From Flavobacteriales bacterium UBA720 (lineage in GTDB: Bacteria > Bacteroidota > Bacteroidia > Flavobacteriales > Weeksellaceae): a DNA stretch of 64,000 bases. The stretch is taken from NCBI GenBank assembly GCA_002297505.1, contig DBLQ01000059.1, forward strand, positions 53,805 to 117,804, read 5' to 3'. How positions within the stretch are numbered: position 1 is the stretch's first letter; every line of letters starts with the position of its first letter. Position numbers and translations under genes: made by a program. Shown piece after piece: positions 1 to 9,068 of the stretch. A model generated the notes under the pieces. That model saw nothing but the letters and a program-made list of their open reading frames with translations. It had not been told where the DNA came from and did not search any database.

Positions 1-917
1 AAACGGTAATTATCTTCGCCTAAACCAAGTGCCAAGTGCCAGTTAAGACGCGTTTTTTTCCATTGCTCGTAGAATTCCAACTCGGTTCCCGGCGGAACAA
101 AATACTGCATTTCCATCTGCTCAAATTCTCTCATTCTGAAAATAAATTGTCTCGCAACAATCTCATTTCTAAATGCTTTACCAATCTGAGCAATCCCGAA
201 AGGCAATTTATGTCTGGAAGTTTTCTGAACGTTTAAGTAATTCACAAAAATACCCTGAGCCGTTTCAGGTCTCAGATAAAGGTCCGTTGCAGAATCTGCA
301 GAAGCACCCAACTTAGTTCCAAACATCAGGTTGAATTGTCGCACTTCTGTCCAGTTTTTTGAACCGGTGTCCGGATCCGCAATTTCCAATTCTTCAATCA
401 ATGCTTTGACATCCGCAAGGTCTTCTTTTTCAAGAGATTTGGCCAATCTGGAAAGAATCGCTTCCCTTTTCGCTCGGTATTCCAGAACTCTTGGATTGGT
501 CGCTACAAACTCCGCCTTGTCGAAAGCATCACCAAAACGCTTGGCTGCTTTTTCTATTTCTTTATTTTCCTTGTCTTCGATCTTGGCGCAGTAATCTTCC
601 ACCAAAACATCCGCGCGAAAACGCTTTTTAGAATCTTTGTTGTCAATCAACGGGTCGTTGAAGGCATCCACGTGTCCGGAAGCTTTCCAGATCGTTGGGT
701 GCATAAAAATGGCAGAGTCGATGCCCACGATGTTTTCGTTCAGCTGAACCATTGCTTTCCACCAGTATTGCTTGATGTTATTTTTCAGTTCCGCGCCGTT
801 CTGGCCGTAATCGTAGATGGCCGACAGTCCGTCATAGATCTCGCTGGAAGGAAAAATAAAACCATATTCTTTAGCGTGGGAAACCACTTTTTTGAAAACA
901 TCTTCTTGCTTTGCCAT
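1..917 (-). CDS. glyS: Glycine--tRNA ligase, N-terminal part (runs off the window)
   Basis: Translating the complement from ATG 917-915 gives an open frame to the window edge (about 305 residues). It charges tRNA-Gly with glycine in the cytoplasm. The start MAKQEDVFKKVVSHAKEYGF, the early segment IYDGLSAVYDYGQNGAELKN and the class II motif 2 region FRNEIVARQFIFRMREFEQ are typical of the single-chain (alpha2, eukaryote/archaea-like) GlyRS used by Bacteroidetes. The C-terminal catalytic and anticodon-binding parts lie outside the window. No frame break is visible. A TATTTTTG -7-like box lies about 18 bp upstream of the start. Confidence 0.95.
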   Translation of the reverse strand, partial: MAKQEDVFKKVVSHAKEYGFIFPSSEIYDGLSAIYDYGQNGAELKNNIKQYWWKAMVQLNENIVGIDSAIFMHPTIWKASGHVDAFNDPLIDNKDSKKRFRADVLVEDYCAKIEDKENKEIEKAAKRFGDAFDKAEFVATNPRVLEYRAKREAILSRLAKSLEKEDLADVKALIEELEIADPDTGSKNWTEVRQFNLMFGTKLGASADSATDLYLRPETAQGIFVNYLNVQKTSRHKLPFGIAQIGKAFRNEIVARQFIFRMREFEQMEMQYFVPPGTELEFYEQWKKTRLNWHLALGLGEDNYR

Positions 918-935
918 ATTCGTTTAATTGATCTG

Positions 936-943
936 CAAAAATA
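936..943 (-). promoter_or_regulatory. Possible -7 element for glyS
   Basis: On the minus strand this reads TATTTTTG, matching the Bacteroidetes -7 consensus TAnnTTTG. It lies 18 bp before the glyS start. No TTG -33 element is found at the usual spacing, so this is weak. Confidence 0.35.
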
Positions 944-1068
944 GTGATTTTGCCGGAAGTTGGAAGTTCGAATCCGTAAGTTTTTCCAAAGCCACCACTT
1001 GGACCTTATAAAGGTCGAATTTCAGGAGATTATTTCCGCTATCAGTGTATCTTTTCTGTTTGTTAGAT

Positions 1069-1093
1069 CTCACAGTTCTTTAAGACCTGTGAG
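1069..1093. repeat. Short palindrome in the glyS upstream region
   Basis: CTCACAG and CTGTGAG form 7-bp perfect arms around an 11-nt loop, with weaker pairing outside (GTTAGAT.../...GGTTTAAAAC). The region 918-1165 otherwise contains no gene. The wording resembles short dispersed palindromes that I remember from Flavobacteriia genomes; that resemblance is not verified. It could also act as a transcript end for the minus-strand gene 1166-1663 only if read through, so a terminator role is unlikely. Confidence 0.4.
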
Positions 1094-1165
1094 GTTTAAA
1101 ACAAAAAAAATTTCGTTTTTATAAGAGCTGGTAACCCTTCTTATAAGATAATGATAATTAAGCTT

Positions 1166-1663
1166 TTAGAAATTATAGCTCACGGCCAACCTGTCGCCTT
1201 CGCTTCCCAGTTTAAAGTAAGGTTTAAACGTTGTTGGTTCGCCATTTTCAGTCTTAATAGCTTTATCAAAATGTTTCTTCGCCGAAACATAGAATGGAAT
1301 AGAAATCAAGGCGATGCCCGTGCTGATTCCAAAAACTGTCCATCTGGCGCTGTTGTCCGTTTTTTGGGTAATGCTTCCATAGCCATACCCGAGATTGTAA
1401 GTTCTTTCCTTAGGCGTAGAAACAATCAGCGCGAGACTGAGACCCATTCCAAATCCGCCAATGCCGGAAAACACATCACCAACGGTCTTATTGGTACGTC
1501 CTTTCTTCACCAAATCCAACGCTGTGGGATCTGTAAAAACCTGCCTGTAGTTCTTTGATTTGTAAGATTGACCGTCTTTCAGAAATTTCTTGCCGTCAAA
1601 ACTGACCTGAGCGCAATGGAATTGTGAAAGGATAGCAGTCAGTATTAATATTGATTTTTTCAT
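1166..1663 (-). CDS. Small exported protein of unknown function
   Basis: The frame is open from 1702, but the second Met (MKKSILILTAILSQFHCAQ) begins a clear signal peptide, so 1663 is preferred. The protein of about 165 residues has a possible lipobox-like Cys (FHCAQ) or a type I cleavage site. Two hydrophobic glycine-rich stretches follow, around residues 66-85 (GGFGMGLSLALIV) and 108-125 (VFGISTGIALISIPFYVSA), and it ends in YFKLGSEGDRLAVSYNF, an aromatic C-terminus. It probably sits in the envelope. I do not recognise the family. The gene is 44 bp downstream of the sigma-factor partner gene on the same strand and could be cotranscribed with it. Confidence 0.7.
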   Translation of the reverse strand: MKKSILILTAILSQFHCAQVSFDGKKFLKDGQSYKSKNYRQVFTDPTALDLVKKGRTNKTVGDVFSGIGGFGMGLSLALIVSTPKERTYNLGYGYGSITQKTDNSARWTVFGISTGIALISIPFYVSAKKHFDKAIKTENGEPTTFKPYFKLGSEGDRLAVSYNF

Positions 1664-1707
1664 GGATGATAAATTTTTGCCAAAAATAGAAAATTTTGGC
1701 AATCAAT

Positions 1708-2307
1708 CTACATCTGTTCATTCAAATCTCGCTCGATCAATTCCAGAGAATCAATTACCTTCGATATTTTTGCATTCTGTTTTTTCACTTGTCGCGGTCT
1801 GATAAAGAACCAGACGATGGCTAGCCAGAAAAAGGTGAGTGCATAAGCCAGGATTCCGCCAAGTGTGGACATCATCAGGGCAAATTCGTAAAAATACAGC
1901 GCAAATCCTGCGGACAGCAAAATGTAATAAAGACTGATGCCTTTCGTCTGCATGTAAAGACGTTGCTGTTGCAGTTTTTTGAGCGCAGTGAGATATTCCT
2001 GGTTGCTGATGGATGGATTGATCTTCCGGATGACATTGATGTTTTGCGAATAGAGATAGATGTACAACGCCAGAGCCAAAAGGATCAACACAATTCCTAA
2101 AGTGGTGGTGATCATCTTAAAATCAATCGAGGTCCAGATGTAGACAATCATCACGGCAGTCACCACGAGACTGAAGAGTTGCCAAACCGTGGACCGTAAC
2201 TGTCTTCTTTTATACTGATCGGCCGTCGACTGGATTTCCCGGATGTTCGGGATTTCCGTATTTTTCTTGTTCCAGATGTCCTGGAAATTGATATTTTCAG
2301 CGCCCAT
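1708..2307 (-). CDS. Four-helix membrane protein encoded with an ECF sigma factor
   Basis: The 199-residue protein has a soluble N-terminus of about 40 residues, then four hydrophobic segments near residues 43-62, 66-87, 118-138 and 143-163, and a short charged C-terminal tail ending in LIERDLNEQM. Its start codon overlaps the 3' end of the ECF sigma gene by 11 bp, so the two are translationally coupled. In Bacteroidetes such membrane partners often follow ECF genes, and a regulatory (anti-sigma-like) role is an inference only. No known anti-sigma zinc motif (HxxxCxxC) is visible. Confidence 0.75.
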   Translation of the reverse strand: MGAENINFQDIWNKKNTEIPNIREIQSTADQYKRRQLRSTVWQLFSLVVTAVMIVYIWTSIDFKMITTTLGIVLILLALALYIYLYSQNINVIRKINPSISNQEYLTALKKLQQQRLYMQTKGISLYYILLSAGFALYFYEFALMMSTLGGILAYALTFFWLAIVWFFIRPRQVKKQNAKISKVIDSLELIERDLNEQM

Positions 2308-2788
2308 AATGTTTAAATTTTTCAGTTAATTTTTCTTTGATTCTGTGGATTTTCACGCGGACATTCGCTGGCGATATGCCGACGACTTCTGCAATCTCCG
2401 CCTGTTTCATTTCTTCGAGTTCCAGCGAGATGATGATTCTTTCCAGTTCCGGCAATTCGGAGATGCATTGGTAAAGAAAATCGGTCATCTGATCTTTTTC
2501 CAGCTTGCTGTCTTTTTCAGCAGGGTCTTTGATCTGATATGGCAACTCGCTTTTCGGCATTCTTTTTTCGAGGTTGATTTGCCTCAGACAGATATTCGTC
2601 GCTATTCTGTAAATCCAGGTTCCTACCGCCGATTCCTGCCGGAACTTTGGCAATTGCTGAAACACAGCCACGAAGGTTTCCTGACAAAGATCCTTGGCCC
2701 AGTCATCGTCATTCACATATCCCATACAGAGCCGGAATATGCGGTTCCAGTAATCATGGTAAATCGTTTCGAAGTGTAAAACCTGCAT
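2297..2788 (-). CDS. RNA polymerase ECF sigma factor
   Basis: At 163 residues this has the usual ECF length. Region 2 lies near residues 10-75 and includes DDDWAKDLCQETFVAVFQQL and the TWIYRIATNICL segment. Region 4 (about 110-160) has a clear helix-turn-helix, ELERIIISLELEEMKQAEIA followed by VVGISPANVRVKIHRIKEKL. It directs RNA polymerase to a specific promoter set. It leads a two- or three-gene minus-strand operon with the membrane protein at 1708-2307. The target regulon cannot be read from the sequence. Confidence 0.93.
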   Translation of the reverse strand: MQVLHFETIYHDYWNRIFRLCMGYVNDDDWAKDLCQETFVAVFQQLPKFRQESAVGTWIYRIATNICLRQINLEKRMPKSELPYQIKDPAEKDSKLEKDQMTDFLYQCISELPELERIIISLELEEMKQAEIAEVVGISPANVRVKIHRIKEKLTEKFKHYGR

Positions 2789-2892
2789 TGACTTATTTTA
2801 GAATTTAGAGTGCATCACATCAAAAATGTTACAATCTAAGTGAAGATAAAATCTTTTTGCTGTTCCCGAAGAATTGATGAAGCGAAAATCTC

Positions 2893-2900
2893 TACTTTTG
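2893..2900 (+). promoter_or_regulatory. -7 promoter element of truC
   Basis: TACTTTTG matches TAnnTTTG. It ends only 4 nt before the truC ATG, so the transcript would be nearly leaderless. A TTG at 2874-2876 is 16 bp upstream, slightly short for a -33 element. Confidence 0.5.
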
Positions 2901-2904
2901 CCCA

Positions 2905-3606
2905 ATGTTAGAAATTCTTTATCAGGATGATCATCTCGTTGCCATCAATAAGCCGAGTGGACTTTTGGTTCACAAGTCAAAATATGCCGGCCCAGCAGAT
3001 GAATATGCGGTGGAGAAATTAGCCAATCAGTTGGGGAGAAAAGTTCATCTGGTGCATCGTCTGGACCGGAAAACTTCTGGCGTTCTGCTGTTTGCTTTTG
3101 AAAAAGACGTTCTCAAATTAATCAGCGATCAGTTTATGAATCGTGAAGTGGAAAAGAAATATCTGGCAATTCTCCGTGGTTGGACCAAAGAAGAAGAAAC
3201 CATCGATTACGATCTGACCAATGAAAATGAAATTGTCCAAAACGCTGTCACGTACTACAAAAGACTGATGGTTTCCGAAATCGATTTGCCGTTTCTGAAA
3301 CATCCAACGTCCCGTTATTCCCTGGTAGAAGCGATTCCTGAAACAGGAAGGTTTCATCAGCTCAGAAAACATTTCAAGCATATCCTTCACCCGATTCTGG
3401 GTTGCAGAAAACACGGCTGCAATAAGCAGAATAAATTGTGGCTGAATAATTTCAATGTCACTGCGATGCCTTTGCATTCCCATCATTTGAGCTTTAAGCA
3501 TCCAGTGACCAATGGCGCTGTTACGATCCGCGCAGGTTTGAGCGTGAATCCCGGGTTTTTAGAAATCGGAGAAATCCTTAAATTTAATCTGGAAGCTTAT
3601 ATCTAG
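2905..3606 (+). CDS. truC: tRNA pseudouridine(65) synthase TruC
   Basis: This 233-residue RluA-family enzyme isomerises a uridine in tRNA (U65 in the E. coli enzyme). The N-terminus IAINKPSGLLVHKS and the catalytic motif HLVHRLDRKTSGVLLFA, with the catalytic Asp in RLDR, are diagnostic. The later ETGRFHQLRKH segment matches the conserved RxHQxRxH region. There is no S4 domain, as expected for TruC. The gene has its own -7 element 4 nt before the start and ends at a strong bidirectional hairpin. A different RluA-family substrate cannot be fully excluded, but length and sequence favour TruC. Confidence 0.88.
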   Translation: MLEILYQDDHLVAINKPSGLLVHKSKYAGPADEYAVEKLANQLGRKVHLVHRLDRKTSGVLLFAFEKDVLKLISDQFMNREVEKKYLAILRGWTKEEETIDYDLTNENEIVQNAVTYYKRLMVSEIDLPFLKHPTSRYSLVEAIPETGRFHQLRKHFKHILHPILGCRKHGCNKQNKLWLNNFNVTAMPLHSHHLSFKHPVTNGAVTIRAGLSVNPGFLEIGEILKFNLEAYI

Positions 3607-3610
3607 CAAA

Positions 3611-3636
3611 AAAGCTTCCCATTTCTGGGAAGCTTT
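3611..3636. terminator. Bidirectional terminator
   Basis: AAAGCTTCCC and GGGAAGCTTT form a perfect 10-bp stem with a 6-nt loop (ATTTCT). It lies between the converging truC and the T9SS gene. Confidence 0.8.
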
Positions 3637-3655
3637 CGAGTGATCAGCCTTATTT

Positions 3656-5947
3656 TTACTTTTTAATGATTTTTTTGCTGAGGATTTTGTTGTCTGATGT
3701 TACGAGTCTTACAACATAAACACCTTTTGGCAGGTTGGCTACCTGAAGCTCATTCGTCTGTGTTTCCATCAGCTTCTTGCCGTCCATGCTGTACAGCGCG
3801 GCAGATTTCAGATTTTTATTGTCGATGAAGAGAACATCTGATACAGGGTTCGGATACACTTTGATCTCAGCCTTGGTGCCGGATGTTTCGCCAGTGGCCA
3901 GGATGTCCAGAGGAAGATTGTAACCTAAAAGCCCCAAATCAAAAGAGTTGATGTAAATGTATGCCTTGGCATCCGAAAAATCGATGGCAATAGAGGTAGT
4001 TTCTGCTTCAAGGAAATCTTCACGGTTGACCGTTTTCCAGGTAGCGCCGTTATCCACAGAGTAGAAGATGTTTAAGTTGGTGTACATCGCACTGTAAGTT
4101 GCAGCTACCAGCACACCGTCGTTCACATCAGAATAGTTCACTTTATAGGTTACGAAATCCGAAGACTGGTTCCACGTGGCACCTTTGTCAGCAGAAAGGT
4201 AAACTCCGGCTGATGTTCCCAGCGCAATCTGATTGGCATTTTTAGGATTTTGGGAGATGTCGAAAACCGCAGTGTCCGCCGGCAAGTTGGCGTCAATGTT
4301 CACTGCCGTCCAATCCGTTCCGCCATTGGTTGTTTTATAAAGTTCCGAACCAATCAGCATAAAAAACTCATCTGAGATGTTATTCGGATGCAGAATTTTG
4401 TAAACAGGCCCTTCCGTAGGCAATGTGATCGTTGTAGAGACGATATCGTTCGGATTGTTAAAGTTAATTTTATTCAGTTCGCCCTGTCCCCAATTGTTGA
4501 AGGTGGTGTAAATCTGATTGTTGATCTGCGGATCAGGTATCACCGAGGTTAGCCCGGTTGCAAAACCACTGAAAATCGGAGTAAATTCTGCACCAAAATT
4601 GTCACTCATAGCGAGTGTAGATCCGGAAAATCCACCTTTAAAGGAAAAGATCCTTCCTTCCTTTTTAGGATCCGGAATGTAAGCAGGATTATTATTGTTG
4701 CTGAAGATATTCAATGGCTGAATTTCAAATGCATTTTCTGTATTATCTGCCAGATTTCTGTGGACAAATCCATTCTGAACGCTGTAATACAGATGCTTGG
4801 CGTTGTCGTTTTCAAACAAAGTTACTCTTCCGGTGGAGCTGAAAAACGGCGTTTTGATCTGCGTGAGTGTAGTTCCGTTGTCTGTAGAAAACAGAGGCTT
4901 GTAATTTCCTGTGATGAAAAGCTCACCCGCCTTGAATGGATTGAAGCTTGCCTTGAGACCATAATAATAGCTTTCCAGGCTGTCATAAGGATATTCTACA
5001 CTTTGCCATGTGGCGCCGCCATCCGTTGAGGTAATAATCTCATCTTCCTCCAGAACAATGATGTTGTTGTTATTCAGTGGGTTATATTTGATAGCCAGTA
5101 TGTTATTCAGGATTCCGTTGGTCCCGAATGTAATCGGCTCGTCTTCCCATGTATTTCCGCCATCTGTGGAGTGGTGCAGTTTCTCGGGACTCACCCCAAA
5201 GCTTATGCCTGTTCCCGCATACATCTCATCAGGATTGTTCGGGTTGAATTCCAATGTGCCGAGAACACTGCCTTCCAGCTTATTGACAAAAGAATTACCG
5301 CCGTCGGTAGAGATCATCAGACCACCGTAAGATCCTTCGCTGCCGTTGCCGTTGGCGATGTAGATTTTATTTTTATTATTCGGCGCAAATGCCACTTCGC
5401 TGGTGATGATATTCTGATTATCTTCTACAGAGTAATAAATTTCTCTCCAGCTCAGGCCGCCATCGTTGGTCACATACACACGGTTTGCTGTGCCCAGCCC
5501 GTACTGAAACTGCGAGCTGACGATCAGGTTATCTGTGTCATCGCCATAGAAATTGTAAGCCGCCACATAAGGGCCTTCCCACATGTTCGGCAGTGCAAAA
5601 GTCTTGACAATGGTTTTGGTCGCAATATTAAAAACATGAACTTCACCAATGCTGTTTTTAATGGTGGAGAATGTCAGTAGATTTCCATCCTTGCTGATGT
5701 TCATCTTCGTAATGTCGCCCATGGACGAAGGAAAGGATTGCAGCACACTCCAATTGACACCGTTATCTTTGGAGACTAAAATATGATTGTTGATAGTACT
5801 GGCGTACACTGTGTTTTGCTCCTTGGTGCTGTAGGTGACTTCGAAAATTCTTCCAAATTCTTTACTGCCCAGGATCTCTACCTGCGCCTTCATGGAAGTG
5901 GAAAAGAAGGCCAACGCAAGGCCGGCTAAAAGCGTAAATTTTTTCAT
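3656..5947 (-). CDS. Secreted Asp-box (sialidase/BNR-like) repeat protein with type IX secretion tail
   Basis: The 763-residue protein starts with a signal peptide (MKKFTLLAGLALAFFSTSMKA). Many Asp-box motifs follow (SxDxGxxW type: VSKDNGVNWS, STDGGNTWED, STDGGATWQ, SADKGATWNQ, SVDNGATWKT), which predict one or two beta-propellers. The last 75 residues form a type A T9SS sorting domain that begins KVYPNPVSD and ends LPKGVYVVRLVTSDNKILSK. It should be exported by Sec, moved across the outer membrane by T9SS and then anchored or released. No sialidase catalytic triad is obvious, so a glycan-cleaving role is not claimed. It appears to be a single-gene unit. Confidence 0.9.
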   Translation of the reverse strand: MKKFTLLAGLALAFFSTSMKAQVEILGSKEFGRIFEVTYSTKEQNTVYASTINNHILVSKDNGVNWSVLQSFPSSMGDITKMNISKDGNLLTFSTIKNSIGEVHVFNIATKTIVKTFALPNMWEGPYVAAYNFYGDDTDNLIVSSQFQYGLGTANRVYVTNDGGLSWREIYYSVEDNQNIITSEVAFAPNNKNKIYIANGNGSEGSYGGLMISTDGGNSFVNKLEGSVLGTLEFNPNNPDEMYAGTGISFGVSPEKLHHSTDGGNTWEDEPITFGTNGILNNILAIKYNPLNNNNIIVLEEDEIITSTDGGATWQSVEYPYDSLESYYYGLKASFNPFKAGELFITGNYKPLFSTDNGTTLTQIKTPFFSSTGRVTLFENDNAKHLYYSVQNGFVHRNLADNTENAFEIQPLNIFSNNNNPAYIPDPKKEGRIFSFKGGFSGSTLAMSDNFGAEFTPIFSGFATGLTSVIPDPQINNQIYTTFNNWGQGELNKINFNNPNDIVSTTITLPTEGPVYKILHPNNISDEFFMLIGSELYKTTNGGTDWTAVNIDANLPADTAVFDISQNPKNANQIALGTSAGVYLSADKGATWNQSSDFVTYKVNYSDVNDGVLVAATYSAMYTNLNIFYSVDNGATWKTVNREDFLEAETTSIAIDFSDAKAYIYINSFDLGLLGYNLPLDILATGETSGTKAEIKVYPNPVSDVLFIDNKNLKSAALYSMDGKKLMETQTNELQVANLPKGVYVVRLVTSDNKILSKKIIKK

Positions 5948-6078
5948 ATGTTAATTTTATTATTTATGGGCTCACATATCATAATGATTTCAAACAAATG
6001 TTATGATAATTGATAACAACACAAAAAAAATTCGGGGAAATAACAGGACGCTCAGTCAGAAAAAGCGTGACATTTTTT

Positions 6079-7734
6079 CTAAATCACTGTAATATAGTGG
6101 TATAAGTCAATATTCTCATCCAGTCCCATTTTCTTCACAATGCGTTCTTTGCGCTTGCGACAGGCTTCCGGCGTGATGTTGAAAATAATGGAAATCTCTT
6201 TCATCGAGAGGTTCATATAAATGTAGGAAAGGAAGCGGATATCATTGGAGTTGAGATCCGGATGCATCTGTTTAAGTTTATTGATGAAACCCTGATTGAC
6301 CTCTTCAAAATGAACCAAAAAACTTTCTTCCTCGTGCGTCTGCTTCTGAAGAATTTTGAATTGCTGAATGATGTTGTTGATATTCACACTTTTCAGATCA
6401 TCAGATTCCCGGGAAAGTGTTTTGATGAGGTCGTCTATCAGTTCAATTTTGGTGGAAAGTTGGAGCGCTTTCGTGGTGAGTTTCCTGTTTTTGGTTTCCA
6501 GCTCATTCCTGAATTTTTCCTGCTCCAGAAGTGCCAGGACTTCTTTTTCTTTTAATTGATTTTCAAGGATTTCCTTATTCTTTTTTTCTTTTTCGAGTTC
6601 CAGTCTGGCGATTTCCGCGTTGTTTTGTTCGATGATTTTCTGCTGCTTGTTTTTGACAATGCTGTTTCTCAGCGCCCAGAAAATAATCAGGACAATGAAA
6701 ATCGCGAGCAGAATGCCTTTGATGAAAAATGAACGCTGAGACGTCAGCTGGCCTTTGCTCTCCGCCAAATCTTTTTGCGAATTGTGAAGCTCAAACTTGA
6801 TTTTACTGTTCTCAAAAAGCTGTCCGTTCTTAATCCTGTTCACCGAATCTTTCACCGCCATTATGGAATCTTTGTAGGAAACAGCACGTTCTATATCGTT
6901 CGCTTTTTTATAAAGCTTGCTGAATCTCTCGAAAATATTTTCCTTAAAGTCAAAATTGAGATTGGTTTTCTCGGCGAGTTGCAGGAATTCGAAGGCTTTT
7001 TTGAGGTTTTTCTTTTGTTCTTCGATGACGGAGAGATTGTAATATACCTGTGTTTTGTGCTCGGCAAATTCTACGCCGTCCAGCTGTGGCAGCAGTTCTC
7101 TGGCAATTTTATCTGCTTCATCATATTGTTTGAGATTCACCAATGTCTCCATATAAGTGGATTTTGCCAGCAGATAATATGGCGAATCGGCGGTAAGTTT
7201 CAAAGCTTCATCAATGTACTTTTTGGCCATTTTATAATCACCTTTTTCATTACAGACAATGGTCAGGTTAATGGCATAAAGGCCTTTAGAAGTGCTGTTG
7301 TTGACTTTTCCTGCCAGCTCATAAGCTTTCGAAAAGTAATCTTTGGCTTTATCGATTTTGTTGTCGCGCGAATACAGAATGGCAATGTTGTTCAGCACGG
7401 TCATCTCCGACTTTTCGTCCAGATGCGCCACGGCGATTTTGTAGGCGTCCAGATAATTGTTCAGCGCTTCGCCGTAATCCAGCATCATATAATAATTCGC
7501 GCCAATATTGTTCACGGCCAGAAACTCTTCGCGGTACCAGCGGTGTTCCTGCGCAATTTTTTTGGTCTTGCTCAGGATCTGCAGCGATTTTACAAATTCC
7601 TTTTTGTTCATTGCTTCCACGGCCTGGATCACCATTTTCTCGCAGTCTTTTGGCGTCATCGCAAAAGTTCCGAGAGGCAGAAAAGTGAGGAAAATTATAT
7701 AAATTAAACTTTTGTGAAAAGCAGTTGAAATCAT
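6079..7734 (-). CDS. TPR-containing membrane regulator with C-terminal LuxR-like HTH
   Basis: The 551-residue protein begins with a signal/anchor segment. About 300 residues of tetratricopeptide repeats follow (for example KSEMTVLNNIAILYSRDNKI, then KAKDYFSKAYELAGK). There is one transmembrane helix near residues 336-355 (FIKGILLAIFIVLIIFWAL), a long charged coiled coil (about 360-440), and a C-terminal helix-turn-helix (LSMKEISIIFNITPEACRKR, then KERIVKKMG). The TPRs would be periplasmic and the HTH cytoplasmic, a one-component sensor layout common in Bacteroidetes. Ligand and targets are unknown. It is monocistronic. Confidence 0.87.
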   Translation of the reverse strand: MISTAFHKSLIYIIFLTFLPLGTFAMTPKDCEKMVIQAVEAMNKKEFVKSLQILSKTKKIAQEHRWYREEFLAVNNIGANYYMMLDYGEALNNYLDAYKIAVAHLDEKSEMTVLNNIAILYSRDNKIDKAKDYFSKAYELAGKVNNSTSKGLYAINLTIVCNEKGDYKMAKKYIDEALKLTADSPYYLLAKSTYMETLVNLKQYDEADKIARELLPQLDGVEFAEHKTQVYYNLSVIEEQKKNLKKAFEFLQLAEKTNLNFDFKENIFERFSKLYKKANDIERAVSYKDSIMAVKDSVNRIKNGQLFENSKIKFELHNSQKDLAESKGQLTSQRSFFIKGILLAIFIVLIIFWALRNSIVKNKQQKIIEQNNAEIARLELEKEKKNKEILENQLKEKEVLALLEQEKFRNELETKNRKLTTKALQLSTKIELIDDLIKTLSRESDDLKSVNINNIIQQFKILQKQTHEEESFLVHFEEVNQGFINKLKQMHPDLNSNDIRFLSYIYMNLSMKEISIIFNITPEACRKRKERIVKKMGLDENIDLYHYITVI

Positions 7735-7809
7735 TGATTGCCGGAGATAAAATCTTAGTAAAGATATAAAGATTTTAAATTATTTTTAATGAATTCTCAA
7801 ATGTTGTTT

Positions 7810-7933
7810 AAACACAAAAGTCACCAAAGAAACTCGTGGAAATCTTTTGTGACTTTTTGGTAAAAAGTTTTCAAAGTGTTCATTGTGCCTTAAAAGCATA
7901 ATCAATCTGAATTTGCTTTGTGCGTTTGTGTTT
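7810..7933. repeat. MITE-like inverted-repeat element upstream of pyrD
   Basis: Outer arms AAACACAAA (7810-7818) and TTTGTGTTT (7925-7933) are perfect inverted repeats. Inner arms 7813-7829 and 7844-7860 pair at 14 of 17 positions (core AAAAGTCAC). The word set (CACAAAAG, GTCAC) is shared with the hairpin at 12604-12657. The region 7735-7997 contains no gene. This could be a decayed miniature element; mobility is inferred only. Confidence 0.45.
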
Positions 7934-7974
7934 GATTTTCCATCTGATTTTAATTAATTATCCTCACAAAAACC

Positions 7975-7982
7975 TAAATTTG
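7975..7982 (+). promoter_or_regulatory. -7 promoter element of pyrD
   Basis: TAAATTTG fits TAnnTTTG exactly and ends 15 nt before the pyrD start. No clear TTG -33 element is present. Confidence 0.45.
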
Positions 7983-7997
7983 TAAAACTTTTCTCCG

Positions 7998-9005
7998 ATG
8001 TACAAAAGCCTCATTCGTCCGCTTCTTTTCAAATTCGACCCCGAAGAAGTTCACCATTTTACCTTTTCTTTTCTGAAGAATTTTGGTTTTCTAGCCCAAT
8101 TTTTTCTGCCAAAACCAATTGAAGACAAACGTCTCGAGCGTGAAGTTTTTGGACTGAAATTCAAGAATCCTGTTGGTCTCGCTGCGGGTTTTGATAAAGA
8201 TGCCAAGTTGTTCAATGAATTGTCTGACCTCGGATTCGGGTTCATAGAAATCGGAACATTGACACCAAAACCTCAGCCAGGAAATGATAAAAAACGATTG
8301 TTCCGACTGAAAGAAGATTCGGCGATTATCAACCGAATGGGTTTCAATAATGGTGGTGTAGACCAAGCGATTGAGCGTTTAAAGAAAAATAAAAACGTTC
8401 TGATCGGCGGAAATATCGGGAAAAACAAAGGTACGCCGAACGGAGAAGCCGTTAATGATTACAAAATCTGTTTCGAAAAATTATTTCCTTATGTTGATTA
8501 TTTCGTGGTCAATGTCAGCTCGCCCAACACGCCGAATCTCCGGGAACTTCAGGACAAAAAACCGTTGACAGAATTGTTATCAACGCTTCAAAATCTCAAC
8601 CTTGAAAAGCCAAAACAAAAACCAATTCTCCTGAAAATCGCTCCGGATCTGACCGATTCTCAGCTTTTGGATATCATTGATATTATAAAGGAAACGCAGA
8701 TTGCTGGCGTCATTGCAACGAACACGACTTTGTCAAGAGAAAATTTAACCTCGGAAAATAAAGCCGAAACTGGCGGACTTTCCGGAAAACCTTTGACCAA
8801 ACGTTCCACAGAAGTCATCAAATTTTTATCCGAAAAAAGCGGAAAAGCTTTCCCAATTATTGGCGTTGGCGGAATTCACACCGCTCAGGATGCAATTGAA
8901 AAACTGGAAGCCGGCGCGAGCCTTGTTCAGCTTTATACAGGATTCATCTACGAAGGTCCTGAGCTGATCAATGAAATCAATCGGGAAATTTTAAGACGTG
9001 GCTGA
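7998..9005 (+). CDS. pyrD: Dihydroorotate dehydrogenase (quinone), class 2
   Basis: The 335-residue enzyme oxidises dihydroorotate to orotate with FMN and passes electrons to (mena)quinone at the membrane, the fourth step of pyrimidine synthesis. The amphipathic N-terminal extension (residues 1-40) is typical of class 2. FMN-site motifs are [28 protein letters not shown] and [10 protein letters not shown]. The catalytic Ser lies in [16 protein letters not shown], and the phosphate-binding end is [12 protein letters not shown]. The length is normal. It is followed after 63 bp by a small DUF2007-like gene and then a terminator. Confidence 0.96.
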   Translation: MYKSLIRPLLFKFDPEEVHHFTFSFLKNFGFLAQFFLPKPIEDKRLEREVFGLKFKNPVGLAAGFDKDAKLFNELSDLGFGFIEIGTLTPKPQPGNDKKRLFRLKEDSAIINRMGFNNGGVDQAIERLKKNKNVLIGGNIGKNKGTPNGEAVNDYKICFEKLFPYVDYFVVNVSSPNTPNLRELQDKKPLTELLSTLQNLNLEKPKQKPILLKIAPDLTDSQLLDIIDIIKETQIAGVIATNTTLSRENLTSENKAETGGLSGKPLTKRSTEVIKFLSEKSGKAFPIIGVGGIHTAQDAIEKLEAGASLVQLYTGFIYEGPELINEINREILRRG

Positions 9006-9068
9006 TTTTTTGGTTTAATGAGTATCGGAATTGGATTCCAATCAATTATCATTTATCAATCATCTCTT

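Noticed and set aside
960..980. GTTCGAATCC, resembling a tRNA T-loop
   Set aside because: No acceptor stem, anticodon arm or 3' end fits on either strand; it lies in the glyS upstream region by chance.
3656..5947. Sialidase enzyme
   Set aside because: Asp-boxes are present but no FRIP/YRIP arginine motif or catalytic Tyr/Glu pair was found; only a beta-propeller is supported.
6775..7707. Long plus-strand open frame (310 codons) opposite the TPR regulator
   Set aside because: It lies fully within a clear gene, has no family motifs, and its composition mirrors the codon structure of the opposite strand.
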